This document shows, in pieces, positions 1 through 8,409 of a DNA stretch of 64,000 nucleotides. The position numbers and the translations under genes are program-made. The stretch's first letter is position 1, and each line of letters starts with the position of its first letter. The DNA is from Cryobacterium sp. SO2 (GTDB lineage: Bacteria > Actinomycetota > Actinomycetes > Actinomycetales > Microbacteriaceae): assembly GCF_026151165.2 (NCBI RefSeq), contig NZ_CP117849.1, positions 2,170,001 to 2,234,000 of the forward strand, read 5' to 3'. Below the pieces are notes generated by a model that saw only the letters and a program-made list of their open reading frames with translations, had not been told where the DNA came from and searched no databases.

Positions 1-1
1 G

Positions 2-886
2 CGGGAGCACCGGCACCCGGAAACCCTCACCGTCCGCGCCACAGCCGCCGTGGCCGAGCGCGGGGTGTGGTGGGAGGGCCGACCCGATGGCATGGGCACT
101 CTCACCTGGTACGGCACCGCCGAGCAAACTCAGGCCGCGCACGACCGACTCACCCGCATCGCCCAATCCACCCAGGACGCCGAACGCCAGGACGACAACA
201 TCCCGGAAGACCAGCGCCGCACCATCAGCCAGATCTGCGCCGACGCGCTGGCGGACCTGACCCTGGACGGCGTCACCCCGACCGGCACCGGCGGCGGCAT
301 CCACGGCCAAGTCATGGTCACCGTCCCGGTGCTCACCCTGCTGGGCCGCACCGAGGAGCCCGGTTTCCTCGAAGGATACGGGCCGATCCCCGCCGACGTC
401 GCCCGGGAAATCACCGGCGGAGCGCCCAGTCTCACCCGACTGCTCACCCACCCGGAAACCGGTGCCGTGCTCTCCGTCGGGAAGAAGTGCTACACCGTCC
501 CCGCCGACCTCCGCCGCTGGCTCAGACTACGAGACGGCACCTGCCGGTTCCCCGGCTGCACTAGACCTGCCTCCCGCAGCGAGATCGACCACACCACAGC
601 GTGGGAGCACGGCGGACCCACCGACTACGACAACCTCGCCCACCTCTGCGGCCCCCACCACCGGCTCAAACACCAGACCCTATGGTCGGTCGTGCAGGAA
701 CCCGGCGGAATCCTGGTCTGGACCTCCCCGGCCGGGGCCGCCCACCGCACCTACCCCGAAACCACCCTCGGACCACCACCCACACTGCCCCCAAAGCACG
801 CCCCATCCGCGACCCCGACTCCCGAAAGACCGACGCCGCCATCCGGGCCCACGGCAGGCGATCTACCCGGAGAACCACCGTTCTAG
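2..886 (+). CDS. DUF222/HNH endonuclease family protein, 5' end outside window
   Basis: The frame is open from the window edge and shows DUF222-like sequence before the first in-frame GTG at position 50, so the true start is upstream. The C-terminal half holds a complete HNH nuclease core: CRFPGCTRP, then SEIDHTTAWEHGG, then NLAHLCGPHHRLKH (about residues 165-215 counted from position 50). The tail is Pro/Thr-rich. Proteins of this type (13E12 family in mycobacteria) are present in many copies in Microbacteriaceae; DNA cleavage is inferred from the HNH residues and no cellular role is established. Nothing around it marks a transposon or intron. Confidence 0.85.
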   Translation, partial: REHRHPETLTVRATAAVAERGVWWEGRPDGMGTLTWYGTAEQTQAAHDRLTRIAQSTQDAERQDDNIPEDQRRTISQICADALADLTLDGVTPTGTGGGIHGQVMVTVPVLTLLGRTEEPGFLEGYGPIPADVAREITGGAPSLTRLLTHPETGAVLSVGKKCYTVPADLRRWLRLRDGTCRFPGCTRPASRSEIDHTTAWEHGGPTDYDNLAHLCGPHHRLKHQTLWSVVQEPGGILVWTSPAGAAHRTYPETTLGPPPTLPPKHAPSATPTPERPTPPSGPTAGDLPGEPPF

Positions 887-965
887 ACGGCGCCTCCCCG
901 ACAACCAGCTTGCTGTTCCGGCAACCATATTTGTCAACACGCGCCACCGCGATCACCATGGTGAC

Positions 966-2078
966 ATGACCAGCCAGAGCACGCCAGCACCCGTTAGCCA
1001 GAGTCCCGACGCCGACTACGACGTCATCATTGTCGGCGGAGGTGCGGCGGGACTCAGCGCCGCAGTTGTCCTCGGGCGCGCCCGCCGCTCCGTGCTCGTG
1101 ATCGACGGGGGCGAGCCCCGCAACGCGCCGGCCGAGGGAGTGCACGGCTTCCTCACCCGCGACGGCCTCAGCCCGGCCGAGTTGGTGCGCATCGGCCAGG
1201 CTGAGGCCCGCTCGTACGGCGCCGTGATCCGGTCCGGCCGGGCAGTCGACACCCGGCGCACACCGGCCGGTTTCGCGGTGACCGTCGATGACGGCACGAC
1301 GGCCACCGGCCGCAGACTGCTGGTCGCGACCGGTCTCGTCGACGAACTTCCCGCTGTTCCCGGCCTCGCCGAGAGGTGGGGCCGGGACGTGCTGCACTGC
1401 CCGTACTGCCACGGCTGGGAAGTACGCGACCAGGCCATCGGCATCCTCGGCACTGGCCCGAAGTCGGTGCATCAGGCCCTGCTCTTCCGGCAGTGGAGCG
1501 CGAACGTCACCCTATTCCTGCACCGGGAGATGCTCGACTCCACCGGTGCGGCCTCCGGAGAGCACGGTCCGACCGAGTCGGAGTGGGAGCAACTCGCCGC
1601 CCGCGGAATCAGCGTCGTCATCGGCCCGGTCGAGGCGCTCGACGTGCAGGCTGATGCCCTGGCGGGCGTTCGCCTGGCCAGCGGCCACCTGATTCCGCTG
1701 CAGGCCCTCGTCGTGGCCCCGAGATTCACAGCGCGCACGGCGTTCCTGGCCGGGCTGGGTATCGCCTCGATGCCGCATCCGTTGGGCGTCGGCACATACC
1801 TGGATACCGACGAGATGGGCCGGGTGCTGCACGACGGTGTGGTGGTCGCCGGTGTGTGGGCGGCAGGGAACGCCGCCAACCTGATGGCACAAGTGGTCGT
1901 CTCGGCCGCCGCCGGGCTCAGCGTGGCCACGAATATCAATTCCGACTTCATCCTCGACGAGGTCCAGTCCGCCGTGGCGGAGTACCGTCGACCGTTCTCT
2001 GCCGCTGCCGAAGCCCGCACTACCCAAGCCGTCCTGGGTGAGCGCCGTCACGGGATTACACCGCTCGCCGCCCCGTGA
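966..2078 (+). CDS. Thioredoxin-reductase-like NAD(P)/FAD-dependent oxidoreductase
   Basis: A 370-residue flavoprotein. Near the N-terminus VIIVGGGAAGLSAA is the FAD-binding Rossmann motif. CPYCHGWEV (about residue 143) carries the redox CxxC pair, followed by a second nucleotide-binding glycine motif GILGTGPKSVHQA. The C-terminal AAGNAANLMAQVVVSAAAG aligns with the FAD-contacting end of the thioredoxin reductase family. CPYC-HG differs from the CATC of true TrxB and resembles the CxxC-HG seen in dithiol oxidases such as GliT, HlmI and DepH, so the substrate is open. The frame extends upstream to 462 across the HNH gene, but the ATG at 966 fits family length. No trxA lies next to it. Confidence 0.85.
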   Translation: MTSQSTPAPVSQSPDADYDVIIVGGGAAGLSAAVVLGRARRSVLVIDGGEPRNAPAEGVHGFLTRDGLSPAELVRIGQAEARSYGAVIRSGRAVDTRRTPAGFAVTVDDGTTATGRRLLVATGLVDELPAVPGLAERWGRDVLHCPYCHGWEVRDQAIGILGTGPKSVHQALLFRQWSANVTLFLHREMLDSTGAASGEHGPTESEWEQLAARGISVVIGPVEALDVQADALAGVRLASGHLIPLQALVVAPRFTARTAFLAGLGIASMPHPLGVGTYLDTDEMGRVLHDGVVVAGVWAAGNAANLMAQVVVSAAAGLSVATNINSDFILDEVQSAVAEYRRPFSAAAEARTTQAVLGERRHGITPLAAP

Positions 2079-2137
2079 CGGCGGCCGGCCCAGCCCGGCG
2101 GAGCTGGCGTCCGTTCCGTGCCAGGGAACCGAGCTGT

Positions 2138-2866
2138 CTACCCGCGCGTGCCGAACCAGGTGGTCACGCCCGGTGAATACAGCACGGAATCGGGAGCTCT
2201 AGTCCCGGCGAGTCCAGGAAAACCCGCAGTGGCGAGGAGGGTGTCGTCGAGCGTGAGCACCTCGGCGCCGAACAACGCCCACGGTTCATGGTGGTTGCGC
2301 AGATGGATCGTGCGCCCCCGCACCCGGGTGAACAGCGCCCATCGAGCGGTGAGGAAGTCCGCCAGCATGTCGTTCACGACCGGACGCCCGGTCGGCCGCA
2401 CCACGATGTCGGTATGCGCCGACGCCGCGAAGTGCCGAGCGGAGCTGTACCGGTACTCCCCCGCCGCCACCTCAAGCCGGGTGCGCGACCACATGTACGG
2501 GATCGAGAACAGCGCCCGGGCAGCGAGCACCGCGGCCAGCCTGGACGCCTCGAGCGAGACGAAGACCACACCGCGGCGTCCGCGCGAGTCGACGGCGTAG
2601 AGGCGAACGTTCACCTCCACGAAACTGCCGAAGTACGGCACGGGCGGGCTGCCGAACACCGTGGCGCGGTCGAGGACGAACGGGATCAACCCCACCCAAC
2701 TGGAACCGTCGAAGACGTCCGGCCGCAGGCCATCCGGCAGCAACGGTGCCACCAGGCCCGGATCCACCCGCCAGTGCAGGAACGCCAGGTGCGACCACCG
2801 CTGGCTTGCCGTCGCCCGGCCCGCCAGCGGCGGGGCGACGGCCGTGATCGGCCAGACCTCAGACAC
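2138..2866 (-). CDS. DUF2071 (YqjF-like) protein
   Basis: A 242-residue protein matching the YqjF/DUF2071 family across its length: an N-terminal W-x-HLAFLHWRVDPGLVAPLLP segment, then VGLIPFVLDRATVFG, and the pattern PYFGSFVEVNVRLYAVD. The family has an acetoacetate-decarboxylase-like fold, but no catalysed reaction is known. Start is GTG, 8 bp after the flotillin-like gene's stop, so it is probably the last gene of the minus-strand run that begins with the LuxR regulator at 8148. Whether it belongs functionally to that cluster is unknown. Confidence 0.8.
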   Translation of the reverse strand: MSEVWPITAVAPPLAGRATASQRWSHLAFLHWRVDPGLVAPLLPDGLRPDVFDGSSWVGLIPFVLDRATVFGSPPVPYFGSFVEVNVRLYAVDSRGRRGVVFVSLEASRLAAVLAARALFSIPYMWSRTRLEVAAGEYRYSSARHFAASAHTDIVVRPTGRPVVNDMLADFLTARWALFTRVRGRTIHLRNHHEPWALFGAEVLTLDDTLLATAGFPGLAGTRAPDSVLYSPGVTTWFGTRG

Positions 2867-2874
2867 GGCTACGA

Positions 2875-4311
2875 CTAGACCTGGTCGCTGGGCACGGTGT
2901 CGCTGGGCACGGAACTTCCGGGTACCGCGGCCACGTAGCCGTCGGCCGACCGGGCCAGCGCGGCGCCGGCGGCAGTGCCGCCGATGAGACCGCCGAGCAG
3001 GTCCTTGATGCCGACACCCATTGTCGAGGTGAGCACGGCGTCGACCTCGGTGAAGCCCGAGGCGACATTCTTGCTCAGCTGGCTCGCCCCGTCGGTGGAG
3101 ATCACCGTGAGCTGGTCGATGTTGCCCATGGGCGCCGCGAGCTCGTGCGCGATCTTGGGCAGCATCTCCACCAGGCGCAACTGGATGAGCGCCTCGGACT
3201 GCTCGGCGACGGCCTGGGCGCTGAGGCGGGTCGCCTCGGCCTCGGCCGAACCGCGGGCGAGGATCGCGTCGGCGTTGGCCTGGCCCTCGGCGCGGATGGC
3301 CTCAGCCGATGCCACACGGCTATCACGGTCGGCATTGGCCGCCGCGACGCGTGCTTCGGCGGCGGCGATGGCCGACACCCGCACCCTGTACGCGTCGGCG
3401 TCGGCAACAGCATTGACCTCGGAGTCGAGCTCGGCCTTGCGCAGGCTCGCGCGACGCTTGGCGGTCAGCTCCTGCTCCTGCACGATGTTTTGCTGGGCCT
3501 TGGCCTCGGCGAGCGGCTTGGCGGCGGCGGCTTCGGCCGCGGCCTTGTCGGTGTCGAGCTGCAGTGCAGCCTTGCGCAGAGCGAGGGTGTTCTGGGCTTC
3601 GGCGACGGCCTGCTCGGCGATGATCGACGCCTCCTGGGCCTCCCGGTTGGCCTGGTGCTCGGCCACCTCGGCCTGTCGGCGTACCTTGGCCTGCTCGGCA
3701 CGGCCGAGGTCGCGGATGTAGTCGTTCTCGTCGGTGATTCCCTTGATTTCGAAGGAGTCGACATCCACACCCTGGTTGGCGAGGGACTCCCGCGCCGTCG
3801 CCAGCACGGAGGAACCGAGTTCATCGCGCTTCTGGATGATCGTCATGACGTCGGTGGCGCCGATGGACGACCGCAGCGATCCGCTGAGGACCTCCTGGGC
3901 GAAGTTGTCGATGTTCTTGTCCTGGCCGAGGAACCGCTGCGCTGCGGCACGGATCGCGGTGGGGTCGTCGCCGACCTTCACGATGGCCACGGCCTCGACG
4001 GTGAGGGTGATGCCGTTGCGGTCCTGCGCGACGGCCGTGATTTCGATGGCCCGGCTGCGCAGGCTGATCTTGAACGCCTTCTGGAAGAACGGGGTGATGA
4101 ACACGCCCTGGCCGTGTACGACACGCTGGCCGGACTCCTCGAGCGTGGCCCCGTCGACGATGGTCTTCTTCGACTTCTTGCCGGTGATGACGAGGGCCTC
4201 GTCCGGTCCCGCGTTCTTGTAGATCGTGCGGGCGTACACGAGCACGACGACCGCCACGACGATGACAAGAATGACTACGCCGACGATGGGGATGCTGAGG
4301 AGTTCAAACAT
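2875..4311 (-). CDS. Flotillin-like SPFH domain membrane protein
   Basis: A 478-residue protein with one N-terminal membrane segment (about residues 6-28), then the SPFH/Band-7 domain (about 35-200; VITGKKSKKTIVDG and GQGVFITPFFQK are flotillin-type), then a long Ala/Glu-rich coiled coil to about residue 375, and a C-terminal region ending in a hydrophobic Gly/Ala stretch. This is the FloA/FloT-YuaG layout: membrane-anchored scaffold of lipid domains that oligomerises by the coiled coil. The ATG has AAGGAA 4 nt upstream. It lies downstream of the SHOCT and DUF6325 genes, suggesting a shared membrane-related job. Confidence 0.88.
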   Translation of the reverse strand: MFELLSIPIVGVVILVIVVAVVVLVYARTIYKNAGPDEALVITGKKSKKTIVDGATLEESGQRVVHGQGVFITPFFQKAFKISLRSRAIEITAVAQDRNGITLTVEAVAIVKVGDDPTAIRAAAQRFLGQDKNIDNFAQEVLSGSLRSSIGATDVMTIIQKRDELGSSVLATARESLANQGVDVDSFEIKGITDENDYIRDLGRAEQAKVRRQAEVAEHQANREAQEASIIAEQAVAEAQNTLALRKAALQLDTDKAAAEAAAAKPLAEAKAQQNIVQEQELTAKRRASLRKAELDSEVNAVADADAYRVRVSAIAAAEARVAAANADRDSRVASAEAIRAEGQANADAILARGSAEAEATRLSAQAVAEQSEALIQLRLVEMLPKIAHELAAPMGNIDQLTVISTDGASQLSKNVASGFTEVDAVLTSTMGVGIKDLLGGLIGGTAAGAALARSADGYVAAVPGSSVPSDTVPSDQV

Positions 4312-4434
4312 GTGTTCCTTCCGGTTCGCGCCAAGCGAACGTGACGTCGCGCAGCCAGAAGGGCCCCGCTCCCTCCACGTAGGCTAGCGGTCCCGCACCC
4401 CGGTGTGGGACGTCGGAAAGAATCGATTGTCTCC

Positions 4435-4773
4435 TCAGGCCAGCAATTTTGTTTTCGCGGCCGTGAACTCCTCATCGCTGAGCACGCCGGCATTATGCAG
4501 TTGGGACAGTTGGTTGAGCTGGTCAAGCAGCGGCGACCCCGCGGACGCCGGCGGCGCCGCGGCCTGCTGAGCGGCCTCGTACTGGTTCTGTTGGGCCTGC
4601 TGGTCGTATTGGGCCTGCTGGGCCTCGGCGTCTGCCTGCTGCTGGGCATCCTGGGCCTTGGCCTGCTGTCGCCGCTGCACATTCCCGCTCACAGCGGTGG
4701 CGGTACCGGCGACGACGGCCGTTCGCGCGGCCATTCCGAGCAATCCGGGGCGTCCCATTCGACGTGGTGACAT
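4435..4773 (-). CDS. SHOCT domain protein with Gln/Ala-rich linker
   Basis: A 112-residue protein in three parts: a basic N-terminus with a short hydrophobic, Gly/Ala-rich segment (GLLGMAARTAVVAGTATAV, about residues 11-29), a Gln/Ala-rich stretch (about 32-70), and a C-terminal SHOCT domain (LLDQLNQLSQLHNAGVLSDE, then EFTAAKTKLLA). SHOCT is a short oligomerisation module found at the ends of membrane-associated proteins. The start ATG is preceded by AAGGA. In actinobacteria SHOCT proteins often lie beside DUF6325 genes, as here. Function is unknown; membrane association is an inference. Confidence 0.82.
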   Translation of the reverse strand: MSPRRMGRPGLLGMAARTAVVAGTATAVSGNVQRRQQAKAQDAQQQADAEAQQAQYDQQAQQNQYEAAQQAAAPPASAGSPLLDQLNQLSQLHNAGVLSDEEFTAAKTKLLA

Positions 4774-4793
4774 GAGGTGATCCTTACTGTGGT

Positions 4794-4845
4794 GGGCGGC
4801 TGGGGCGGGCGGCTGGGGCGGGCGGCTGGGGAGGGCGGCTGTGGC
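4794..4845. repeat. Four tandem copies of a 13-bp unit
   Basis: GGGCGGCTGGGGC is repeated four times head to tail (two exact copies, the third with a final A, the fourth with one internal change) in the gap between the DUF6325 and SHOCT genes, just upstream of the SHOCT ribosome binding site on the minus strand. Confidence 0.95.
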
Positions 4846-4851
4846 CGATGG

Positions 4852-5274
4852 TCACCGTGCGGCTTCGAGCACGGCGTTGACGACGGGAGCTGGGATGCGC
4901 TCCTGGTAGAGCACTGAGCCTCCCGACGCAGCGAGGACCGACGCGAAATGCCTGGCCCAGGTCAGTTCCACAACGAGGATTGCCGCCGAGGCGCCGGGCT
5001 CCAGGCGCACGGCCAGCTCCTCGACGTCGTCGAGGCCGGCAAGACCGAGTTCGCGCAGATCGAGGTCCGGCAGCTGGGCCTTGTCGGGCAGGTCGTCCAC
5101 CTCGATGGTGCGGAGGTCGCCGTCCAGATTCCGGGAGACGAAAATCAGGTCGAGCAGAGTGATGGTCTTCTCCTCGATCAGGTCGCGCAGCGCCCCGCTC
5201 AGGGCAGGGCCAGGACGATCCCCGTCGAAGGTGAGAAGCAAGACCTCCACCGGACCGTATGCGAATTCCACCAT
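4852..5274 (-). CDS. DUF6325 family protein
   Basis: A 140-residue protein matching the DUF6325 (formerly DUF1269-like) family: YGPVEVLLLTFDGDRPGPAL at the start, then ALRDLIEEKTITLLDLIFVS and a later WARHFASVLAASGG. The family reads as two ferredoxin-like halves that handle an index of loss or gain of acidic residues, with no membrane segment and no catalytic residues recognised. Start ATG has AAGGAG 9 nt upstream. It sits between the LuxR regulator and the SHOCT gene; DUF6325-SHOCT pairs recur in actinobacteria but no role has been assigned. Confidence 0.82.
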   Translation of the reverse strand: MVEFAYGPVEVLLLTFDGDRPGPALSGALRDLIEEKTITLLDLIFVSRNLDGDLRTIEVDDLPDKAQLPDLDLRELGLAGLDDVEELAVRLEPGASAAILVVELTWARHFASVLAASGGSVLYQERIPAPVVNAVLEAAR

Positions 5275-5368
5275 GATCGTCGTCTCCTTAACGTGCCTGT
5301 CTGCAGTGCAGGTCTGGCCGGGTCTCGCCCGACCAGGGTCAGTGTCGCCGCGCCCTCAACTCGTCGAT

Positions 5369-5385
5369 TCACCCGGATCGGGTGA
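5369..5385 (-). terminator. Short hairpin after the LuxR gene
   Basis: TCACCCG-ATC-CGGGTGA on the minus strand is a perfect 7-bp stem with a 3-nt loop, starting 7 nt past the LuxR-type gene's stop. There is no T-run, so it may only be a weak terminator. Confidence 0.35.
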
Positions 5386-5391
5386 TTCTGG

Positions 5392-8148
5392 TCAGAGCAG
5401 TCCTCGATCCTGCGCAATGACAACGGCCTCGGCGCGATTCGTGGCTTCGAGCTTCTGGTAGATGTTCCTGAGATGGGTTTTCACGGTGTTCGGACTCACA
5501 TTCCGTTTGCGGGCGATGTCGGCGACGGACTGGTGGAACGGCAGTTCGCGCAACAGTTCGCGTTCGCGCTGGGTGAGCACCGATCCACCCTGTGATCGCT
5601 CGGGCGCCGGCACGCGTTCGGCAGGTCGGAGCCTGTCCGCCCGGCGGAGCACGTGCCTGGCGAAGTCGTCGAGGTCGCCCAGCCGGCCGAGTCGCGCGCG
5701 GATGAGGCTTGCGCCCTGGCCGCCCACGGCGATGAGTGCCCGTTCGGCGCCCAACTGATCGGCGAGCCGCAACGCGCGCAGCAGGCGCGCATCGCACTCC
5801 ACATGGCGTCCGGAGATGTCGGCGACAGCGGCCAGCGCCACCCAGGCGCTCACGATGGTGGCACCACGCCAGCAGGTGCGTTCTTCGACGGCGGCTGCAC
5901 GCAGTCGTTCCTCAGCCGGGTGTCCGGCCCTGGTGGGTGGCACGAGGAGGAACCTCAGGAGCAGGGCCTCCAGGGACTCCTCGCCCAGGACCCGCTCGAC
6001 GAGCCTGACAAACAGTTGCGCCTCCGCCCGGCCGTCGAGCGCGCCGCTCAGGGCGATCAGGGGCACGCAGCACAGACTCAAGGCTCTGGGGTGCTCCGAA
6101 CCGACTTCCCGCATCAGGAGGGTCAGGTGGTCCAGGCTCTGGCGGGGATGCGATGCCTCATCGAGCTGCACCAGAAGTTGCAGGGCCCTCGCCGGCACGC
6201 TCACCCCTGAGTCGAGCCAGGGTCCCGCCGAGACGGCCAGTGCGGCGAGCACACCGGCATCGACGGGTTCGCATCTCTCGTACCGCCGCACCAGGCCGTA
6301 GAGCATGGCGCGCCCGCCGACGACATCGACGGGCCAGGCGTTCCCCGGCGCCGCGGCGGTCAACTGGTCTTCCAGCATCGCGACGTGCCGCCAGTTGCCT
6401 CCGTGAGCCGCCGCCGTCGCCGCCAGGTCGCTGGCCAGGAGGAAGAGCCAGTCGTAGCCGGCGGCCTTGGCCGATTCCGCGGCGTCGCGGAGGGTCGCCT
6501 CTGCGGCGGCGGGGTGCCCGAGTTCGTCGAGACAGCGACCCTCCGCTGTAGCCGCCAACAGGTCGACGGCCAGATCGACCGGGCGCGCGTCTGCCGGATC
6601 GGCGCTGTGCAGCCCGTTCAGACGCACCTCGATGTCGGCGCGCTCGGTGGCCGCGAAGGCGTGCAGGGCCGCGACGACGGCCGACCACCGTTCCCGTCGA
6701 CCTGGCCCGGCAGCTGAGACCGGCCCGGTGGCATCAACCTCGTCTGCGGAAACGGCCCCGGATATGGACGCGTCCGCCGCGAGCAGAAGCTGGTGGGCTC
6801 GGCGCCTGGCCGGAAAATAGGGTGCCTCCAGCAGCAAACGCAGGGCCAGGGTCGCGGTGGACGCGACAACACCGTGGATGCGGCGCAAGGCGCGGCCGAC
6901 CCGTTCGGTGGACCCGGTCAACGCCAGTTCGAGGCCGAAACGTTCGAGCGTCTCACCGATTCGCCCCGGCTCCCGCGCCAGGAGTGATTGCTCGAGAGCC
7001 GCCGCGCCGTCGGCACGGTCCGAGTACCACCGGCAGGCCAGGAGATGCCTGGCCGTGGCGTCCGCGGCGTCGCGGCGTCGCCCTTCGGCCTGGAGGTAGG
7101 CGAGCAGGATCGGGTGGAACCTGTAGGCGTCACTCCCCGAGGCATCCGTTTCGCGACCGACCAGGGTGTTGTGCCGGGCGATCCTGGCGAGCACGTCGCC
7201 GGCATCGGTGCGGTGGGTCAGGGCGACACTGAGTTCGAGCGGAACAAGCTCGCTCACCGCCGAGTGCATCAGGACCTCACGGTCGCCGTCGTCGAGATCG
7301 ATGACGACCTCAGCGGCAAGGTAGTCCGCCACCGCGCGGTTGTCGCCGTTGAAGCGCCTGAGCCCGGTGGAGTCGCCCTCCGTCGCCCGCAACGTGAGGG
7401 CGAGGGCGAGGCCGGTGGCCCACCCCCCGGTGTGTCGCCACAAGACGGCGGCGTCTTCGACAGGCAGGGTGATGCCGTGCTGGAGCGCGAGCAGGGCGAT
7501 CTCTGCCGGGGTGAAGGCCAGCGTGTCGTCTGGACACTCGATGAGGACACCGGCGGCCTCCAACGGCGCGGTCCCCGAGAACGGCCGATACCGGGCTGCC
7601 AGGACGAACCGTGTGCCTCGGGCGCTCTGGCCGAACTGTGCGAGCAGACCGGCCAGTGTGACAGGGTCGAGCAGGTGCACGTCATCGACGAACACGACAA
7701 GCTCACCGGGCGGGACGGACGAGGCTGCCGGCGTCACCAGCCGGCTCAGGACATCCGCGGGCCCGACCGTGTCTACGAGGTCCTGTGCGGCGAACCAGGC
7801 CACCTCATGACCCATGGTGTGAAGCCGACGCGCCCACGCCGCCATGAGCGTGGTCTTGCCAGATCCCGCGGCGTCCCAGAGCCCGAGGATCTTCGCTTCC
7901 TCGCCCTGCAGCCGTTCCAGCAACGCGTCGAGTCGTGGTCTGTGCAGGTACCACGATGGTTCCTGTGCGATCGCCGCCGGCAGGGAGGCGCCCGCACCGG
8001 TGACTCCGGCCGGAGCCGTAACGTCGTCTGGTGCCGGAAGGTAAGCGCTGACCATCGGGAGAACGTCCTCGATCCGCAGACTGTCTGGCTCCAGACTGGA
8101 CCGAATGACTCCAGGCTGGCTGTCCCTGTCAGAGGCTGTCCCTGTCAC
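5392..8148 (-). CDS. LAL-type (MalT-like) LuxR family transcriptional regulator
   Basis: A large 918-residue regulator. Walker A AAGSGKTT lies at about residues 93-100 and a Walker B-like LVVFVDDVHLLD near 150, followed by a long helical (TPR/MalT-like) middle. The C-terminus is a LuxR HTH (about 855-918: LTQRERELLRELPFHQSVAD, SPNTVKTHLRNIYQKLEA). These features define the STAND-type signal-sensing ATPase regulators. Start is uncertain: the GTG at 8148 lies inside a 16-bp tandem repeat without a clear ribosome site; an ATG at 8055 is an alternative. It is the first gene of the minus-strand run with DUF6325, SHOCT and flotillin genes and may control them. Confidence 0.88.
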   Translation of the reverse strand: MTGTASDRDSQPGVIRSSLEPDSLRIEDVLPMVSAYLPAPDDVTAPAGVTGAGASLPAAIAQEPSWYLHRPRLDALLERLQGEEAKILGLWDAAGSGKTTLMAAWARRLHTMGHEVAWFAAQDLVDTVGPADVLSRLVTPAASSVPPGELVVFVDDVHLLDPVTLAGLLAQFGQSARGTRFVLAARYRPFSGTAPLEAAGVLIECPDDTLAFTPAEIALLALQHGITLPVEDAAVLWRHTGGWATGLALALTLRATEGDSTGLRRFNGDNRAVADYLAAEVVIDLDDGDREVLMHSAVSELVPLELSVALTHRTDAGDVLARIARHNTLVGRETDASGSDAYRFHPILLAYLQAEGRRRDAADATARHLLACRWYSDRADGAAALEQSLLAREPGRIGETLERFGLELALTGSTERVGRALRRIHGVVASTATLALRLLLEAPYFPARRRAHQLLLAADASISGAVSADEVDATGPVSAAGPGRRERWSAVVAALHAFAATERADIEVRLNGLHSADPADARPVDLAVDLLAATAEGRCLDELGHPAAAEATLRDAAESAKAAGYDWLFLLASDLAATAAAHGGNWRHVAMLEDQLTAAAPGNAWPVDVVGGRAMLYGLVRRYERCEPVDAGVLAALAVSAGPWLDSGVSVPARALQLLVQLDEASHPRQSLDHLTLLMREVGSEHPRALSLCCVPLIALSGALDGRAEAQLFVRLVERVLGEESLEALLLRFLLVPPTRAGHPAEERLRAAAVEERTCWRGATIVSAWVALAAVADISGRHVECDARLLRALRLADQLGAERALIAVGGQGASLIRARLGRLGDLDDFARHVLRRADRLRPAERVPAPERSQGGSVLTQRERELLRELPFHQSVADIARKRNVSPNTVKTHLRNIYQKLEATNRAEAVVIAQDRGLL

Positions 8149-8165
8149 AGGCTGGCCCCGTCACA
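8118..8165. repeat. Three tandem copies of a 16-bp unit over a start codon
   Basis: Units of GGCTGTCCCTGTCAGA-type sequence are repeated three times (8118-8133, 8134-8149, 8150-8165, the last with two changes). The predicted GTG start of the LuxR regulator sits at the end of the second copy. Confidence 0.9.
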
Positions 8166-8173
8166 GGTCTGGT

Positions 8174-8213
8174 GCTCCGTCAAGGCCCCGGCTGACCGGG
8201 ACCTTGACGGAGC
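8174..8213. terminator. Strong 18-bp stem hairpin between amt and LuxR genes
   Basis: GCTCCGTCAAGG (8174-8185) pairs perfectly with CCTTGACGGAGC (8202-8213); inside it CCCGG pairs with CCGGG around a CTGA loop, with one mismatch between the two stems. It lies upstream of the LuxR gene and downstream of amt. Terminator or mRNA-end hairpin are both possible; there is no clear T-run. Confidence 0.6.
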
Positions 8214-8306
8214 TTCTGGCGGCGTTCGGGTCACCGCCAGTGACGTGATCCTGCCGCGACGCCCGCCCGCGGTCAAGGGGGCGAACGGGAAGTGCTGAGG
8301 GCAGAA

Positions 8307-8365
8307 CGACGGGCGGTGAGGACGACCCCGGTGTGTGAACTCCAGGACCGCCTCACCGCCCGTCG
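8307..8365 (-). terminator. 15-bp inverted repeat downstream of amt
   Basis: CGACGGGCGGTGAGG (8307-8321) and its exact complement CCTCACCGCCCGTCG (8351-8365) are separated by 29 nt, 45 nt past the amt stop codon. It could form a stem that ends or protects the amt transcript. No T-run follows, and the loop is long. Confidence 0.45.
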
Positions 8366-8409
8366 ATGCAGTGCGGATGTCTCAACGCGCCGTCGGCGCG
8401 AGGCGACGA

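Noticed and set aside
2..886. DUF222/HNH gene as mobile element or homing endonuclease
   Set aside because: No flanking repeats, intron or integrase; such proteins are chromosomal multigene families in Microbacteriaceae.
462..965. N-terminal extension of the TrxR-like gene over the HNH gene
   Set aside because: Out-of-frame overlap of a conserved gene, and Pro/Thr/Arg-rich without similarity to flavoproteins.
4794..4845. CRISPR-like array
   Set aside because: Units are contiguous 13-mers without spacers; no cas genes in the window. The same holds for all other repeats listed.
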